Origin: an uncultured Bacteroidales bacterium
GTDB taxonomy: Bacteria; Bacteroidota; Bacteroidia; Bacteroidales; F082
NCBI GenBank assembly: GCA_946405575.1
Contig: CAMJHP010000010.1
Location: 1-64,000 of the forward strand
Reading direction: 5' to 3'
Length of the DNA stretch: 64,000 bases
Numbering within the stretch: position 1 is the first letter of the stretch; each line of letters opens with the position of its first letter. The position numbers and the translations under genes were made by a program. Of the stretch, positions 43,954 to 52,795 are shown in pieces. Under the pieces are notes generated by a model that did no database searches, was not told where the DNA came from, and saw only the letters and a list, made by a program, of their open reading frames with translations.

Positions 43954-45552
43954 ATGAAGCTCCGCAAATATCCCGTCGGCATACAAAGCTTCGAGACCAT
44001 TCGCCGCGACGGGTACATCTATATCGACAAGACTCCGCTCATCTATAAGATGATTAGCGAAGGCAAGCCTTATTTCCTGAGCCGTCCGCGCAGGTTTGGC
44101 AAGTCGTTATTGTGTTCCACGTTGGCTGCGGTTTTCGAAGGACGTCGTGAGCTCTTCGAAGCGTTTACGACAGAAGACGGGATAGAGCAACCACAATTGT
44201 TTATAGCCACAACCAATTGGCGTTGGGAAAAACATCCTGTGCTGCGGTTCGACTTCAGTGCCGGCGACTTACGCACCATCGATCAGCTTGACAGGCTGAT
44301 AGATAGTACGCTCAGACGCTATGAAACGCAATATGGAATAGCGCCAAGCGTAACAGATACCAATCTCCGAATGCAGGATTTGCTCCGTTTTACCCACGAG
44401 CAAACCGGTCGGCGTGCTGTCGTTATCGTTGACGAGTATGACAACTTTATCCTGCATAGTATAGGTGACAAGGAAAAGACGGATTTGGCGCGACAACGGT
44501 TCCAAAACCTCTTCGGCCCGCTCAAGGAGATGGACGACCACCTGCAGTTCGTCTTCGTCACGGGCATCTCGAAGTTCTCGCAGATGGGTATTTTCAGCAA
44601 GCTCAACCAACTGAACAACATATCGATGACAGATGAATACGACAGCATCTGTGGCATCAGTGAAGAAGAACTCACCACACAGTTGCGACCTGACATAGAG
44701 CAAATGGCTGAAAAAGCAGGAAAGGAATACAACGATATGCTTGATGAACTGAAACAGATGTATGACGGCTATCATTTTAGTGAAGCATTGACCGACATCT
44801 ATAATCCGTTTAGTATCGTTAACGCTCTTAATTCGCACAAGCTTAGGGATTATTGGTTCAGTAGCGGCACTTCAAGGGCGCTTATTGATATGTTGGCACA
44901 AATGCCAGCTATTGATATGGCTTGTATGGAGGGCGTTCGTTTGCCTTCCACGGCTTTTGACCTGCCTTTGGAAAGTTTTGACGACCCCTTGCCTGTGCTC
45001 TACCAAAGTGGGTATATGACCATCAAGGATTACCAACCCGACCGTCGGATGTTCACTTTGGGCTTTCCCAATGGTGAAGTACGCACTGGGTTTGCCGACT
45101 GTCTCTATCAGCATGTTACGCAAAGCAAGCCATCGGATTATAGTCGCTCGGTCTTCCTTGATGCCTATTACGATTTTCGTGACGATGACGACCTGTCCAG
45201 CTTTATGGAGGCGATAAAGGCTTTCCTCGCATCCGTTCCCTATCATCTTGACAACGGTAACGAGCATCATTATCACGCATTGCTTTACACACTATTGACG
45301 GCATTCGGAGCGGATGTGGTAGCCGAAGAACCCACAGCCAAAGGTCGAGCAGACCTCGTGTTGCGGATGCCTACCACCATCTATATCATGGAAATCAAAT
45401 ATGATGGTTCGGCAACGGAGGCGCTCGAACAAATCAAGAAGAAAGGTTATGCCGATAAATACCGTCTCGATGGTCGACCTGTAGTCAAAGTAGGGGTGAA
45501 CTTCTCGGGGCAGGAGCGCAACATCACGGAGTGGATTGCCCAACCGTGTTGA
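43954..45552 (+). CDS. AAA-ATPase-like protein with PD-(D/E)XK nuclease domain (PF09820/PF08011 type)
   Basis: This 532-residue protein starts RKYPVGIQSFETIRRDGYIYIDKT, split as PVGIQSFETIRRDG and YIYIDKT, then a Walker A RPRRFGKSLL (about residues 45-54) and a Walker B-like VVIVDEYDNFI. The C-terminal ~130 residues contain GRADLVLRMPTTIYIMEIKYDG, split as GRADLVLRMP and IYIMEIKYDG, a PD-(D/E)XK nuclease core. These proteins are highly multiplied in Bacteroidetes and their role is unknown. It is likely an inserted mobile-type gene and not part of glycan synthesis. Confidence 0.9.
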   Translation: MKLRKYPVGIQSFETIRRDGYIYIDKTPLIYKMISEGKPYFLSRPRRFGKSLLCSTLAAVFEGRRELFEAFTTEDGIEQPQLFIATTNWRWEKHPVLRFDFSAGDLRTIDQLDRLIDSTLRRYETQYGIAPSVTDTNLRMQDLLRFTHEQTGRRAVVIVDEYDNFILHSIGDKEKTDLARQRFQNLFGPLKEMDDHLQFVFVTGISKFSQMGIFSKLNQLNNISMTDEYDSICGISEEELTTQLRPDIEQMAEKAGKEYNDMLDELKQMYDGYHFSEALTDIYNPFSIVNALNSHKLRDYWFSSGTSRALIDMLAQMPAIDMACMEGVRLPSTAFDLPLESFDDPLPVLYQSGYMTIKDYQPDRRMFTLGFPNGEVRTGFADCLYQHVTQSKPSDYSRSVFLDAYYDFRDDDDLSSFMEAIKAFLASVPYHLDNGNEHHYHALLYTLLTAFGADVVAEEPTAKGRADLVLRMPTTIYIMEIKYDGSATEALEQIKKKGYADKYRLDGRPVVKVGVNFSGQERNITEWIAQPC

Positions 45553-45598
45553 ATGAAAAATAATCACTGCGAAAATAACCGCCGCGAAAATTCGAAGT

Positions 45599-46939
45599 AT
45601 GAAATTCTACGACAGACATAAGGAACTCAACGAATTAGATAGAATAAGGAATGTAGCTTTTTCTGTCAGTTCGCAGATGACTGTGGTGACGGGACGACGC
45701 AGAATCGGCAAAACCAAGCTGATTATGAAGAGTTGCGAGACCACGCCAACACTTTATCTTTTTGTCAGTCGAAACAACGAAGCGACACTTTGTAAACAGT
45801 TTTCGGAGGAGGCTAGACGGTCACTCGGCATTTTTGTCCCAGAAGGCATCACCTCATTCCGTGAGTTTTTCCGTCTCTGTTTGGAATACGGGAGAAACAC
45901 ATCCTTTAATCTGATACTTGACGAGTTTCAGGAGTTTTACAACATCAATCCTGCCGTATTTAGCGAAGTTCAAAACATTTGGGACCAGACCAAGGACAAC
46001 ACCCATGTCAACTTGCTCGTTTGCGGATCCGTTTACACCTTGATGCATCGCATATTTCAGGACTATAAAGAACCGCTTTATGGAAGAGCATCGGGTATCA
46101 TCAGGCTTAAGCCATTTTCACCGAGCGTGCTGAAACAGATATTACGTGACTACAATCCCAACTATACAAATGACGACCTTTTGGCACTCTATTCTACAAC
46201 AGGCGGTGTGCCTAAGTATGTGGAAGTGTTGATGGACGGTGGGTGTGTGAATGTGCAGCGCATTTTGGAGCGGATGTGCAGTGAAAATTCCTTATTCCTT
46301 GAAGAAGGGAATATTGTGCTAATACAGGAAATGGGCAAGCAGTATGGTACATACTATTCGGTGTTGTCTGCCATAGCGAATGGTGCTACCGAGAGTTCTC
46401 GTATTACACAAATGACCGGTGTACAAAGTATTGGTGGAATTATGCAACGTTTGGAAGAGGATTACGATATGGTTTGCAAAAAACGGCCGATTATGTCAAA
46501 GCCAGGCACTCAGACGGTCAGATATGAGATTAAAGATCACTTCTTGAGATTCTGGTTCCGTTATGTTGTGAAGCATCAAAACCTGATCCAGACGGGTCAG
46601 TGGGAAAGATTAAAGGATATTGTCATTCAGGATTATCCCACCTATTCAGGGAAGGAATTGGAGGACTATTTCAAGGATAAGTTATGCGAAGAGTTGCCGA
46701 TAGCACAAATCGGATCTTGGTGGGAGGGTAGCCGGAGCAAGAAGAACGACAACGACCAGCACGAAGTGGATGTTGTGGCGGTGTATTATGATAGCCTTAA
46801 AGTTCTCATTGCTGAGGTAAAACGCGACAAGCGTAATTTCAAGCGGCAGCCTTTTGAGGAAAAAGTGGAATTATTGCGCACCAAATACTTTGACAAATAC
46901 GAGATAGAGTCCCGATGTTTTAGCTTGTCGGATATGTAA
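45599..46939 (+). CDS. AAA+ ATPase with C-terminal DUF234-like nuclease domain
   Basis: This 446-residue protein has MKFYDRHKELNELD at the start, a Walker A TGRRRIGKTKL (about residues 31-41), a Walker B LILDEFQEF and FGRASGI-type sensor region (YGRASGIIRLKPF). A winged-helix region and a C-terminal DUF234-like domain with EVDVVAVYYDSLKVLIAEVK (PD-(D/E)XK type) follow. The family is widespread in archaea and Bacteroidetes with unknown function, often near mobile DNA. It is a different family from the preceding ATPase/nuclease. The decayed flippase fragment begins nine bases after its stop. Confidence 0.88.
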   Translation: MKFYDRHKELNELDRIRNVAFSVSSQMTVVTGRRRIGKTKLIMKSCETTPTLYLFVSRNNEATLCKQFSEEARRSLGIFVPEGITSFREFFRLCLEYGRNTSFNLILDEFQEFYNINPAVFSEVQNIWDQTKDNTHVNLLVCGSVYTLMHRIFQDYKEPLYGRASGIIRLKPFSPSVLKQILRDYNPNYTNDDLLALYSTTGGVPKYVEVLMDGGCVNVQRILERMCSENSLFLEEGNIVLIQEMGKQYGTYYSVLSAIANGATESSRITQMTGVQSIGGIMQRLEEDYDMVCKKRPIMSKPGTQTVRYEIKDHFLRFWFRYVVKHQNLIQTGQWERLKDIVIQDYPTYSGKELEDYFKDKLCEELPIAQIGSWWEGSRSKKNDNDQHEVDVVAVYYDSLKVLIAEVKRDKRNFKRQPFEEKVELLRTKYFDKYEIESRCFSLSDM

Positions 46940-46947
46940 AATAGCTG

Positions 46948-47018
46948 CTAAACAATGGCAAAAACCCTAAAACAAAAACCGCCTTCGGAATGGTATGGAC
47001 AGCGTTGCAGAAGTCCCT
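46948..47018 (+). pseudogene. Decayed duplicate of the 5' end of the flippase gene
   Basis: CTAAACAATGGCAAAAACCC continues with close similarity to the intact flippase start at 47735-47805. Shared runs include TGGACAGCGTTGCAGAAGT. One base is missing relative to the intact copy after codon 8, so the fragment is out of frame after MAKTLKQK. Similarity ends abruptly at about 47018, and the toxin-antitoxin pair lies between the two copies. Confidence 0.85.
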
Positions 47019-47046
47019 ATAATAACGTTTTTTGGTAAAAAATTTC

Positions 47047-47055
47047 TATTTTTGC
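47047..47055 (+). promoter_or_regulatory. -7 box of the toxin-antitoxin pair
   Basis: TATTTTTGC lies 22 bases upstream of the antitoxin ATG. No well-spaced -33 element is evident. Confidence 0.5.
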
Positions 47056-47077
47056 AGAATAAGAAAACAATAAAACA

Positions 47078-47287
47078 ATGTGTACGGTTACGATAAATAT
47101 AGACGAAGCAACGATGCGAAAAATCAATCCTAGTCTTACAACTCGTGAAAGTATTGGCAAATGGCTTCAGCATAGAGTGGACTTGATGATTGAAGAAATT
47201 GTCGCTAAAGAAGCAGAGACAATGGATCTCGAAACGGCACGCACTTTATTACACCAAATGGTTAAAGAGGTATATTCAAGGCCGTGA
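47078..47287 (+). CDS. Probable antitoxin of a RelE/ParE-type pair
   Basis: This 69-residue protein begins VTINIDEATMRKINPSLTT, a ribbon-helix-helix-like beta strand and helix, followed by a helical acidic tail. It looks like a short RelB/DinJ-type antitoxin that binds its own promoter and masks the toxin. Its stop overlaps the toxin GTG start by four bases (GTGA), as is typical for such pairs. The assignment rests mostly on partner and arrangement. Confidence 0.6.
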   Translation: MCTVTINIDEATMRKINPSLTTRESIGKWLQHRVDLMIEEIVAKEAETMDLETARTLLHQMVKEVYSRP

Positions 47288-47592
47288 CGGAATATAAGTA
47301 TTTGATCGATCTTCAGTGCTACCAGAAGATTTATTCTTTCTACTATCATGTAGCAATGAAGTATAGGCATTCCTACTCAGAAGAGTTGATGCATCAGAAC
47401 ATCGATGATGCCATCGATTCAATGTATAAGATAGAGCGTACGCTTCTCAGGCGTAACCCCACATTATCTCATTGGAACAATTATTATATGGCCAACACCG
47501 ACAAGTGGTATTTTGCATATACTATCGATGGTGACACTATAACCATTGTTGACGCCTGTCATGCCCAAAACATGCACGAGAATGAGAAATAA
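47284..47592 (+). CDS. Probable RelE/ParE-family toxin
   Basis: This 102-residue protein starts at GTG overlapping the antitoxin stop. The C-terminal part has WYFAYTIDGDTITIVDACHAQNMHE, split as WYFAYTIDGDTI and TIVDACHAQNMHE, the strand-turn-strand end of the RelE/ParE fold. Helices in the N-terminal half contain many Tyr and Lys residues. If it is RelE-like, it would cleave mRNA on ribosomes. The pair sits between two copies of the flippase 5' end, so it appears to be an insertion in the locus. Confidence 0.65.
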   Translation: MTEYKYLIDLQCYQKIYSFYYHVAMKYRHSYSEELMHQNIDDAIDSMYKIERTLLRRNPTLSHWNNYYMANTDKWYFAYTIDGDTITIVDACHAQNMHENEK

Positions 47593-47630
47593 TAGAGACG
47601 AACAAATCCAATTACATAAAATACACGAGA

Positions 47631-47715
47631 GCTTTATTTAGCTTTAAGCTTCAAGCCATAAGCTTTTAGCACCGTTGCCACCAAGCTTACAGCTTATAGC
47701 TTACGGCTTACAGCT
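47631..47715. repeat. AGCTTA-rich low-complexity repeat with dispersed 26-mer copy B
   Basis: The gap upstream of the flippase contains many variants of AGCTTA/TAAGCTT. Positions 47661-47686 (AGCTTTTAGCACCGTTGCC and then ACCAAGC) match 13262-13287 with about five mismatches. Confidence 0.55.
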
Positions 47716-47740
47716 AATATACAAACCCCCTAACTAAACA

Positions 47741-49204
47741 ATGGCAAAAAACCTAAAACAAAAAGCCGCCTCTGGCATGGTGTGGACAGCGTTGCAGAAG
47801 TACTCGTCAATGTTTATACATTTCATTTCAGGTATTATTCTTGCCCGATTACTCACGCCATACGATTATGGTTGTATTGGAATGTTGGCTATTTTTATGA
47901 CATTGGCTGAAGCTTTTATTGATGGAGGTTTCGGTTCTGCTTTAATACAGAAGAAACAACCTACGCAAGAAGACTATTCCACAATTTTCTATTGGAATTT
48001 GAGTATGGCGGCACTAATGTATGCTGTTTTGTTTGTTAGTGCGCCAGCCATTTCGAGGTTCTACAAAATTCCGCTTTTGTGTAATGTACTTCGTGTGCAA
48101 GGTCTTGTACTTTTCATATATGCCTTCAATATCGTACAGCGTAATCAGTTGAGAAAAAAACTGAATTTTAAAGTACTGTCGATAGTTTCTATTATCACGT
48201 CTGTTATTGCCTTGGGTGTTACTATTTTTATGGCTTATAATGGTTTTGGTGTATGGGCTTTGGTGGTTCAGCACTTAATCACCGCAGCTATCCCTGCAAT
48301 TGTGTTTTGGTTTTTCATTAAATGGAGGCCGATTTTGGTTTTCTCATGGAAGTCATTTAAGGAGTTGTTTAGCTTCGGTTTTTATATGTTTTTGACCAAT
48401 TTGTTGAATAATTTATCGGTAAAAATCCAAGGGTTATTAATTGGGAAAGTATACAGTCCTATAGTAATGGGCTATTATTCAAAAGCTCATTCTGTGGAAA
48501 GTTTGGCTTCTCAAAGTATTTCATCGGTAATGACCCAAGTGACATATCCACTTTATGCTGAGGCTCAAAATAATCTTAAGCAATTGGCCAATATGATTAG
48601 AAGGTTAACCATGACCATAGCTTATATTACATTCCCATTGTTGTTTATTTTGTTGCTTTTGGCAAAACCTGTATTTCTATTACTATATTCAGATCGATGG
48701 TTGGCGAGTGTACCATATTTTCAGGTATTATGTATTGCGGGTTTAGGTATTAGTTTAACTGCCGTAAATACGCAAGCAATTGCAGCTATTGGTAAGAGTA
48801 AGGTAATGTTTGTTTGGACTGTGATAAAAAGAGCGATTGGAATAGCATCTATAGTGGGTGGTTTGCTTTTGTTTGGCATGAAAGGACTTCTTGCTGGAGT
48901 GATTTTTAGTAATTGGTTTTCTTATCTTGTTAATATTTATTTAGTTTCCAAGCATATTGGTTACCATTTTTGGAAACAAATACGCGATTTAATTCCAGTT
49001 GCAGCGACATCGATAATAGCTGCAGTAGTGAGTTATGGAGTTGGATATTTACTTCATTTGAATTTGTATGCAGATGGTTTGGTAAAGCTTTTTGTATATG
49101 TTATTATTTATTTAGGTTGGTCTATTTTTTTCAAGCCAGAATCGTACACATATTTTCTTTCCGTTATTCCAAAAAAGTTTAGGATTTTGGAAAGAAAAAG
49201 ATAA
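47741..49204 (+). CDS. Oligosaccharide flippase (Wzx, MOP superfamily)
   Basis: This 487-residue protein has about 14 hydrophobic segments. The N-terminus reads KQKAASGMVWTALQKYSSMF and then ILARLLTPYDYGCIGML, and an SALIQKKQPTQEDYSTIFYWN segment follows (split SALIQKKQPTQ, EDYSTIFYWN). This is the pattern of lipopolysaccharide-type flippases that move undecaprenyl-linked repeat units across the inner membrane. A truncated copy of its 5' end lies about 790 bases upstream. The gene is AT-rich compared with the nucleotide-sugar genes. Confidence 0.93.
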   Translation: MAKNLKQKAASGMVWTALQKYSSMFIHFISGIILARLLTPYDYGCIGMLAIFMTLAEAFIDGGFGSALIQKKQPTQEDYSTIFYWNLSMAALMYAVLFVSAPAISRFYKIPLLCNVLRVQGLVLFIYAFNIVQRNQLRKKLNFKVLSIVSIITSVIALGVTIFMAYNGFGVWALVVQHLITAAIPAIVFWFFIKWRPILVFSWKSFKELFSFGFYMFLTNLLNNLSVKIQGLLIGKVYSPIVMGYYSKAHSVESLASQSISSVMTQVTYPLYAEAQNNLKQLANMIRRLTMTIAYITFPLLFILLLLAKPVFLLLYSDRWLASVPYFQVLCIAGLGISLTAVNTQAIAAIGKSKVMFVWTVIKRAIGIASIVGGLLLFGMKGLLAGVIFSNWFSYLVNIYLVSKHIGYHFWKQIRDLIPVAATSIIAAVVSYGVGYLLHLNLYADGLVKLFVYVIIYLGWSIFFKPESYTYFLSVIPKKFRILERKR

Positions 49205-49222
49205 TAACAACATGAGAAAACA

Positions 49223-50377
49223 ATGAAGAATGACATAAAAATTTTTTTTGCTGGTGACTTCTGTTCCAAGCCATCTACTTCAAAAATCACCGTATCTGAT
49301 GAATTGAAAAACTTGATTCAATCCTGTGATTTGAAAGTGGTGAACTTTGAAGTGCCTTTGAAACCCGATGTGAAACTGCCTCCACAAAGCAGAGAAAGAT
49401 TCTTTCAAAATGACGATGCCCCTGACTTTTTGCGTGGTTTAGGTTTCAATTTGTTTTCACAAGCCAACAACCATACCTTCGATTGGGGTGATGAAGGATT
49501 CAAGAAGACAAAAGCGGCTTTAGGAGACGCTGCTTTTGGTGCTGGAACTTACGAAGAGGCCTATAAGGTGAAAATGATAGAAGTAAATGATGTGAAAATT
49601 GGTTTTATGGGTCTTTCATTTGCTGCTTATACAGGTGTGTTTAATGATGTCACAAAGCATGAAGGTTTAGGCTGTGCCTATATAAACGACCTACGTGTGA
49701 ATCACGACATCATTGAGGCTAAGAAAGAAGTTGATTATCTCTTTATTTTACCTCATGATGGCATCGAATATATTGATATTCCTATGCCAGAAACCATTGC
49801 CCGTTATCGTGATTTTATTGATTATGGTGCTGACGGTGTAATTGCAGCTCATCCGCATTGCCCTCAGGGTTGGGAAGAGTATAAAGGCAAACCCATTTTC
49901 TACAGCCTTGGTAATTTCCTTTTCAATAGCAAAGAGATTTACGATTTTAAGGCAAATAAACCACATTGGTATGAAGGCCTTTGCGTGGTGATGACCATTG
50001 CTGATGGAAAGCTAACATGGACGAGTGTGAATACGAAAAACAAGGATAATATTGGCATTGAAATAGACCATGATGCTAAGCGTGACCAGCATAATGGTAT
50101 CGTTTGCCATTATTTGTCAGATTTGGAATCCTACACCGAGTATCTGAAGATTATTTGTAAGGATTTGGGTGTAAAAGAACTATCAATTATAAAGCGGACA
50201 ACTCATTCTCAAAGTTTAAAAGAATGCATAAAGCAAATAAAAAAACAATGGGTTAGTAAGTTTAAAAAGAGAGACTCAAAAAGCGAATATTACTCACTAC
50301 AAAGATTACTAACGCATGACGCGAGGCGAGACCTCGTAAAGTGGACACTAAAATTTAGGATGCTTGAGAATAAATAA
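49223..50377 (+). CDS. CapA-family metallophosphatase-like protein, copy 1
   Basis: This 384-residue protein belongs to the CapA (PGA_cap) family. Metal-site motifs are visible: FFAGDFCS, NFEVPL, SQANNHTFDWGDEG, LPHDGIEY and AAHPHCPQGWEEY. CapA/PgsA proteins are needed for poly-gamma-glutamate capsules in Bacillus, and relatives are common in polysaccharide loci. Unlike Bacillus CapA it has no signal or membrane anchor, so it appears cytoplasmic. It is paired with the following ATP-grasp gene, and the pair is repeated downstream. The C-terminal ~90 residues are lysine-rich and differ from copy 2. Confidence 0.9.
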   Translation: MKNDIKIFFAGDFCSKPSTSKITVSDELKNLIQSCDLKVVNFEVPLKPDVKLPPQSRERFFQNDDAPDFLRGLGFNLFSQANNHTFDWGDEGFKKTKAALGDAAFGAGTYEEAYKVKMIEVNDVKIGFMGLSFAAYTGVFNDVTKHEGLGCAYINDLRVNHDIIEAKKEVDYLFILPHDGIEYIDIPMPETIARYRDFIDYGADGVIAAHPHCPQGWEEYKGKPIFYSLGNFLFNSKEIYDFKANKPHWYEGLCVVMTIADGKLTWTSVNTKNKDNIGIEIDHDAKRDQHNGIVCHYLSDLESYTEYLKIICKDLGVKELSIIKRTTHSQSLKECIKQIKKQWVSKFKKRDSKSEYYSLQRLLTHDARRDLVKWTLKFRMLENK

Positions 50378-50506
50378 GCGAAGTGATCGACTCATAAATA
50401 AACCACATATTTATTGAATTGAAAGGATTGGCCTTTTGAGATTTTGGTATCTTAACAACTCAACAACAAAAAATAATTAGAAAACCATATTATTGAGAAG
50501 TAAAAT

Positions 50507-51583
50507 ATGTTTAAAAAAATTAAAAACAAATTCAACAAAAGCCTCGAGATGATGAGGTATCAACGACGTATTACCAAGAGTTTTAAGAAATTGGAACATC
50601 ATCGGAAGCTTACTAAGGAACAGAAAAAAGAAGTGAATGATTTCTATATTGGCATGATTGGTCGCACGGTGCCTCTCTACTGCCATGAATATTTCTATTC
50701 AAGGACAGGCGTATTTGCTAAAGAATACATCCCCAATAACTTTTACCATTGCGAACTTCTTCCAAGAGCCAATACGCGCCAACTTATGAGAGCTTATGGT
50801 GACAAGAATATGTGTGATTTTTTGTTTCCAAAAGAAAACATCGCCCATACCATCTTAAAGAATATGAATGGCTATTTCTACTACGAAGGAAGGCCTGTTT
50901 CAGAGGAAGAAGCCATCTCTTTGTGTCAAAACATGGAGAAAGTGATCATAAAACCTTCTTGTGAATCACAAGGTCGTAGTGTACAGTTGTTTAGTGTGAA
51001 AGACGGCATTACTGACTTGAAAGGGAAAAGTCTTGGGCAATTGTTCAAGGATTATAAGAAAGACTTTTTAATCCAAGAATGGGTAAGACAACATAAAGAC
51101 ATGGCGGCATTGAACCCAACATCGGTGAACACCATGCGAATACTCTCGTATCGTTCTGGAATGGAGGTTTTGATTATTTATTCTGTGGTACGTATTGGCC
51201 GTAGTGGTTCTGTAATTGATAATCAATGTGCTGGTGGTATTAGTACCACTATTGATAATGATGGAAAGTTGGGGAAATATGCTTTTGGAGGTTATACAGA
51301 AGACAATGTTGATAGTACGGACACCGGAATTGTTCTTGAAGGCTATCAACTGCCTTCTTATGAGAAGGCTATTGAGTTTGTGAAACGACTGCATCTAAAA
51401 CTTCCATTCTTCAACCTTGTGGGTTGGGACGTGGCTATCCAAGAAGATGGCGAACCGGTGCTTATAGAGTTTAATACTAGCCCGGGTTTGAGTCAGTCAG
51501 CATTCAAATCGGGCATGGGTGAAAATACAGAAAGAATCATCAGAGAGCTATGGCATAGGCCTAACACTTGGTTTCCGGATTGA
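50507..51583 (+). CDS. ATP-grasp protein (sugar-transfer-associated ATPgrasp_ST type) 1
   Basis: This 358-residue protein has a basic helical N-terminus and an ATP-grasp domain. Visible parts are VIIKPSCESQGRSVQLF (ATP-binding Lys and loop), the family-specific LNPTSVNTMRILSYR, VGWDVAIQEDG, and VLIEFNTSPGLSQ with the metal-binding Glu/Asn. ATP-grasp enzymes activate a carboxylate as acyl phosphate and join it to an amine or thiol. Iyer and Aravind's group linked this family to peptide-type modification in surface-glycan operons. It follows CapA copy 1. Confidence 0.85.
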   Translation: MFKKIKNKFNKSLEMMRYQRRITKSFKKLEHHRKLTKEQKKEVNDFYIGMIGRTVPLYCHEYFYSRTGVFAKEYIPNNFYHCELLPRANTRQLMRAYGDKNMCDFLFPKENIAHTILKNMNGYFYYEGRPVSEEEAISLCQNMEKVIIKPSCESQGRSVQLFSVKDGITDLKGKSLGQLFKDYKKDFLIQEWVRQHKDMAALNPTSVNTMRILSYRSGMEVLIIYSVVRIGRSGSVIDNQCAGGISTTIDNDGKLGKYAFGGYTEDNVDSTDTGIVLEGYQLPSYEKAIEFVKRLHLKLPFFNLVGWDVAIQEDGEPVLIEFNTSPGLSQSAFKSGMGENTERIIRELWHRPNTWFPD

Positions 51584-51628
51584 GAAAGGTTGTTTCTACA
51601 ATGTTCAATAGCATATAAATTTTTCATA

Positions 51629-52756
51629 ATGGGTAATGTAAAACTTTTTTTTGCAGGTGATTTTTGTTCTAAACCCTCCACATCAAGAATTACTGTTTCA
51701 GACGAGTTGAAAGGTTTGATTCAATCCTGTGATTTGAAAGTGGTGAATTTCGAAGTGCCATTGAAACCAGGGATGAAACTTCCTCTCCAAAGGCGAGAAC
51801 GTTTTTTTCAGAATGACGACACCCCTGATTTTCTTCGAGGATTAGGATTTAACCTGTTCTCACAAGCCAACAATCATGCCTTTGATTGGGGCGAAGAGGG
51901 TTTCAAGAAGACGAAGGCGGCATTAGGAAACGCCGCTTTTGGTGCTGGAACCTACGAAGAGGCCTATCAAGTGAAAGTGGTGGAAGTGCAAGGTGTGAAA
52001 ATAGGTTTTTATGCCTTGTCATTCGCGGCCTATAAAGGTGTGTTCGATGATGCGATGAACCACGAAGGATTGGGCTGTGCTTATATCAATGACTTGCGAG
52101 TGAATCACGACATTATTGAGGCAAAGAAACATGTGGATTTTCTTTTCATATTACCACATGATGGAATAGAGTATATAGATGTGCCAATGCCGGAGACCAT
52201 CGCCCGTTATCGTGATTTCATCGATTACGGCGCAGACGGTGTCATAGGCACACATCCCCATTGTCCACAAGGTTGGGAGGAATATAAGGGCAAGCCTGTT
52301 TTCTATAGTCTTGGCAATTTTCTTTTTAATAGTAAAGAAACTTATGATTTTAAAGCAACGAAACCACATTGGTATGATGGCTTATGTGTTTTGATGAGCA
52401 TTTCAGACGGAAAGATTTCATGGGAAGTGGTGAATACGAAAAATATAGACAATGTGGGCGTTGTGATAGACCATGGCGGGGAAAGAACCGCCCATAATGA
52501 AAAGATTTGCCGTTATTTGGAGGACCCGGAAGAATACAATCGATACTTCAAGATGGTATGCGAGAAAATAGGACTTGGAAAAGAAATGAAGGTCATCGAC
52601 AATTCATTCCACACAAAAGGCCTGGCAAAAAGTATTATGATTATACTAAAACAACGAATGCAGAAAAAACAAATAAAAGGGAATGAGGATAATGAGTTAA
52701 TGTATTTGTTAAAAAATGATCAAAGGAAGAATTTGATCATTCGGTCTATTAAATAA
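51629..52756 (+). CDS. CapA-family metallophosphatase-like protein, copy 2
   Basis: This 375-residue paralogue of CapA copy 1 is very close over the first ~300 residues (GDFCSKPSTS, ITVSDELKGLIQSCDLKVVN, SQANNHAFDWGEEG, THPHCPQGWEEYKGKP). The last ~80 residues are unrelated in detail. The ATG at 51629 is preferred because it aligns with copy 1; an upstream TTG would add 13 unmatched residues. It likewise lacks a signal peptide. An ATP-grasp gene follows, repeating the gene pair. Confidence 0.9.
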   Translation: MGNVKLFFAGDFCSKPSTSRITVSDELKGLIQSCDLKVVNFEVPLKPGMKLPLQRRERFFQNDDTPDFLRGLGFNLFSQANNHAFDWGEEGFKKTKAALGNAAFGAGTYEEAYQVKVVEVQGVKIGFYALSFAAYKGVFDDAMNHEGLGCAYINDLRVNHDIIEAKKHVDFLFILPHDGIEYIDVPMPETIARYRDFIDYGADGVIGTHPHCPQGWEEYKGKPVFYSLGNFLFNSKETYDFKATKPHWYDGLCVLMSISDGKISWEVVNTKNIDNVGVVIDHGGERTAHNEKICRYLEDPEEYNRYFKMVCEKIGLGKEMKVIDNSFHTKGLAKSIMIILKQRMQKKQIKGNEDNELMYLLKNDQRKNLIIRSIK

Positions 52757-52795
52757 TAATCCAGCATAAAGGATAATAAAAAAATACAAATCATC

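Noticed and set aside
49223-52756. A complete Bacillus-type poly-gamma-glutamate operon suggested by the CapA-like genes.
   Set aside because: PgsB/CapB-type ligase and PgsC-type membrane subunit are absent, and these CapA proteins lack membrane anchors.
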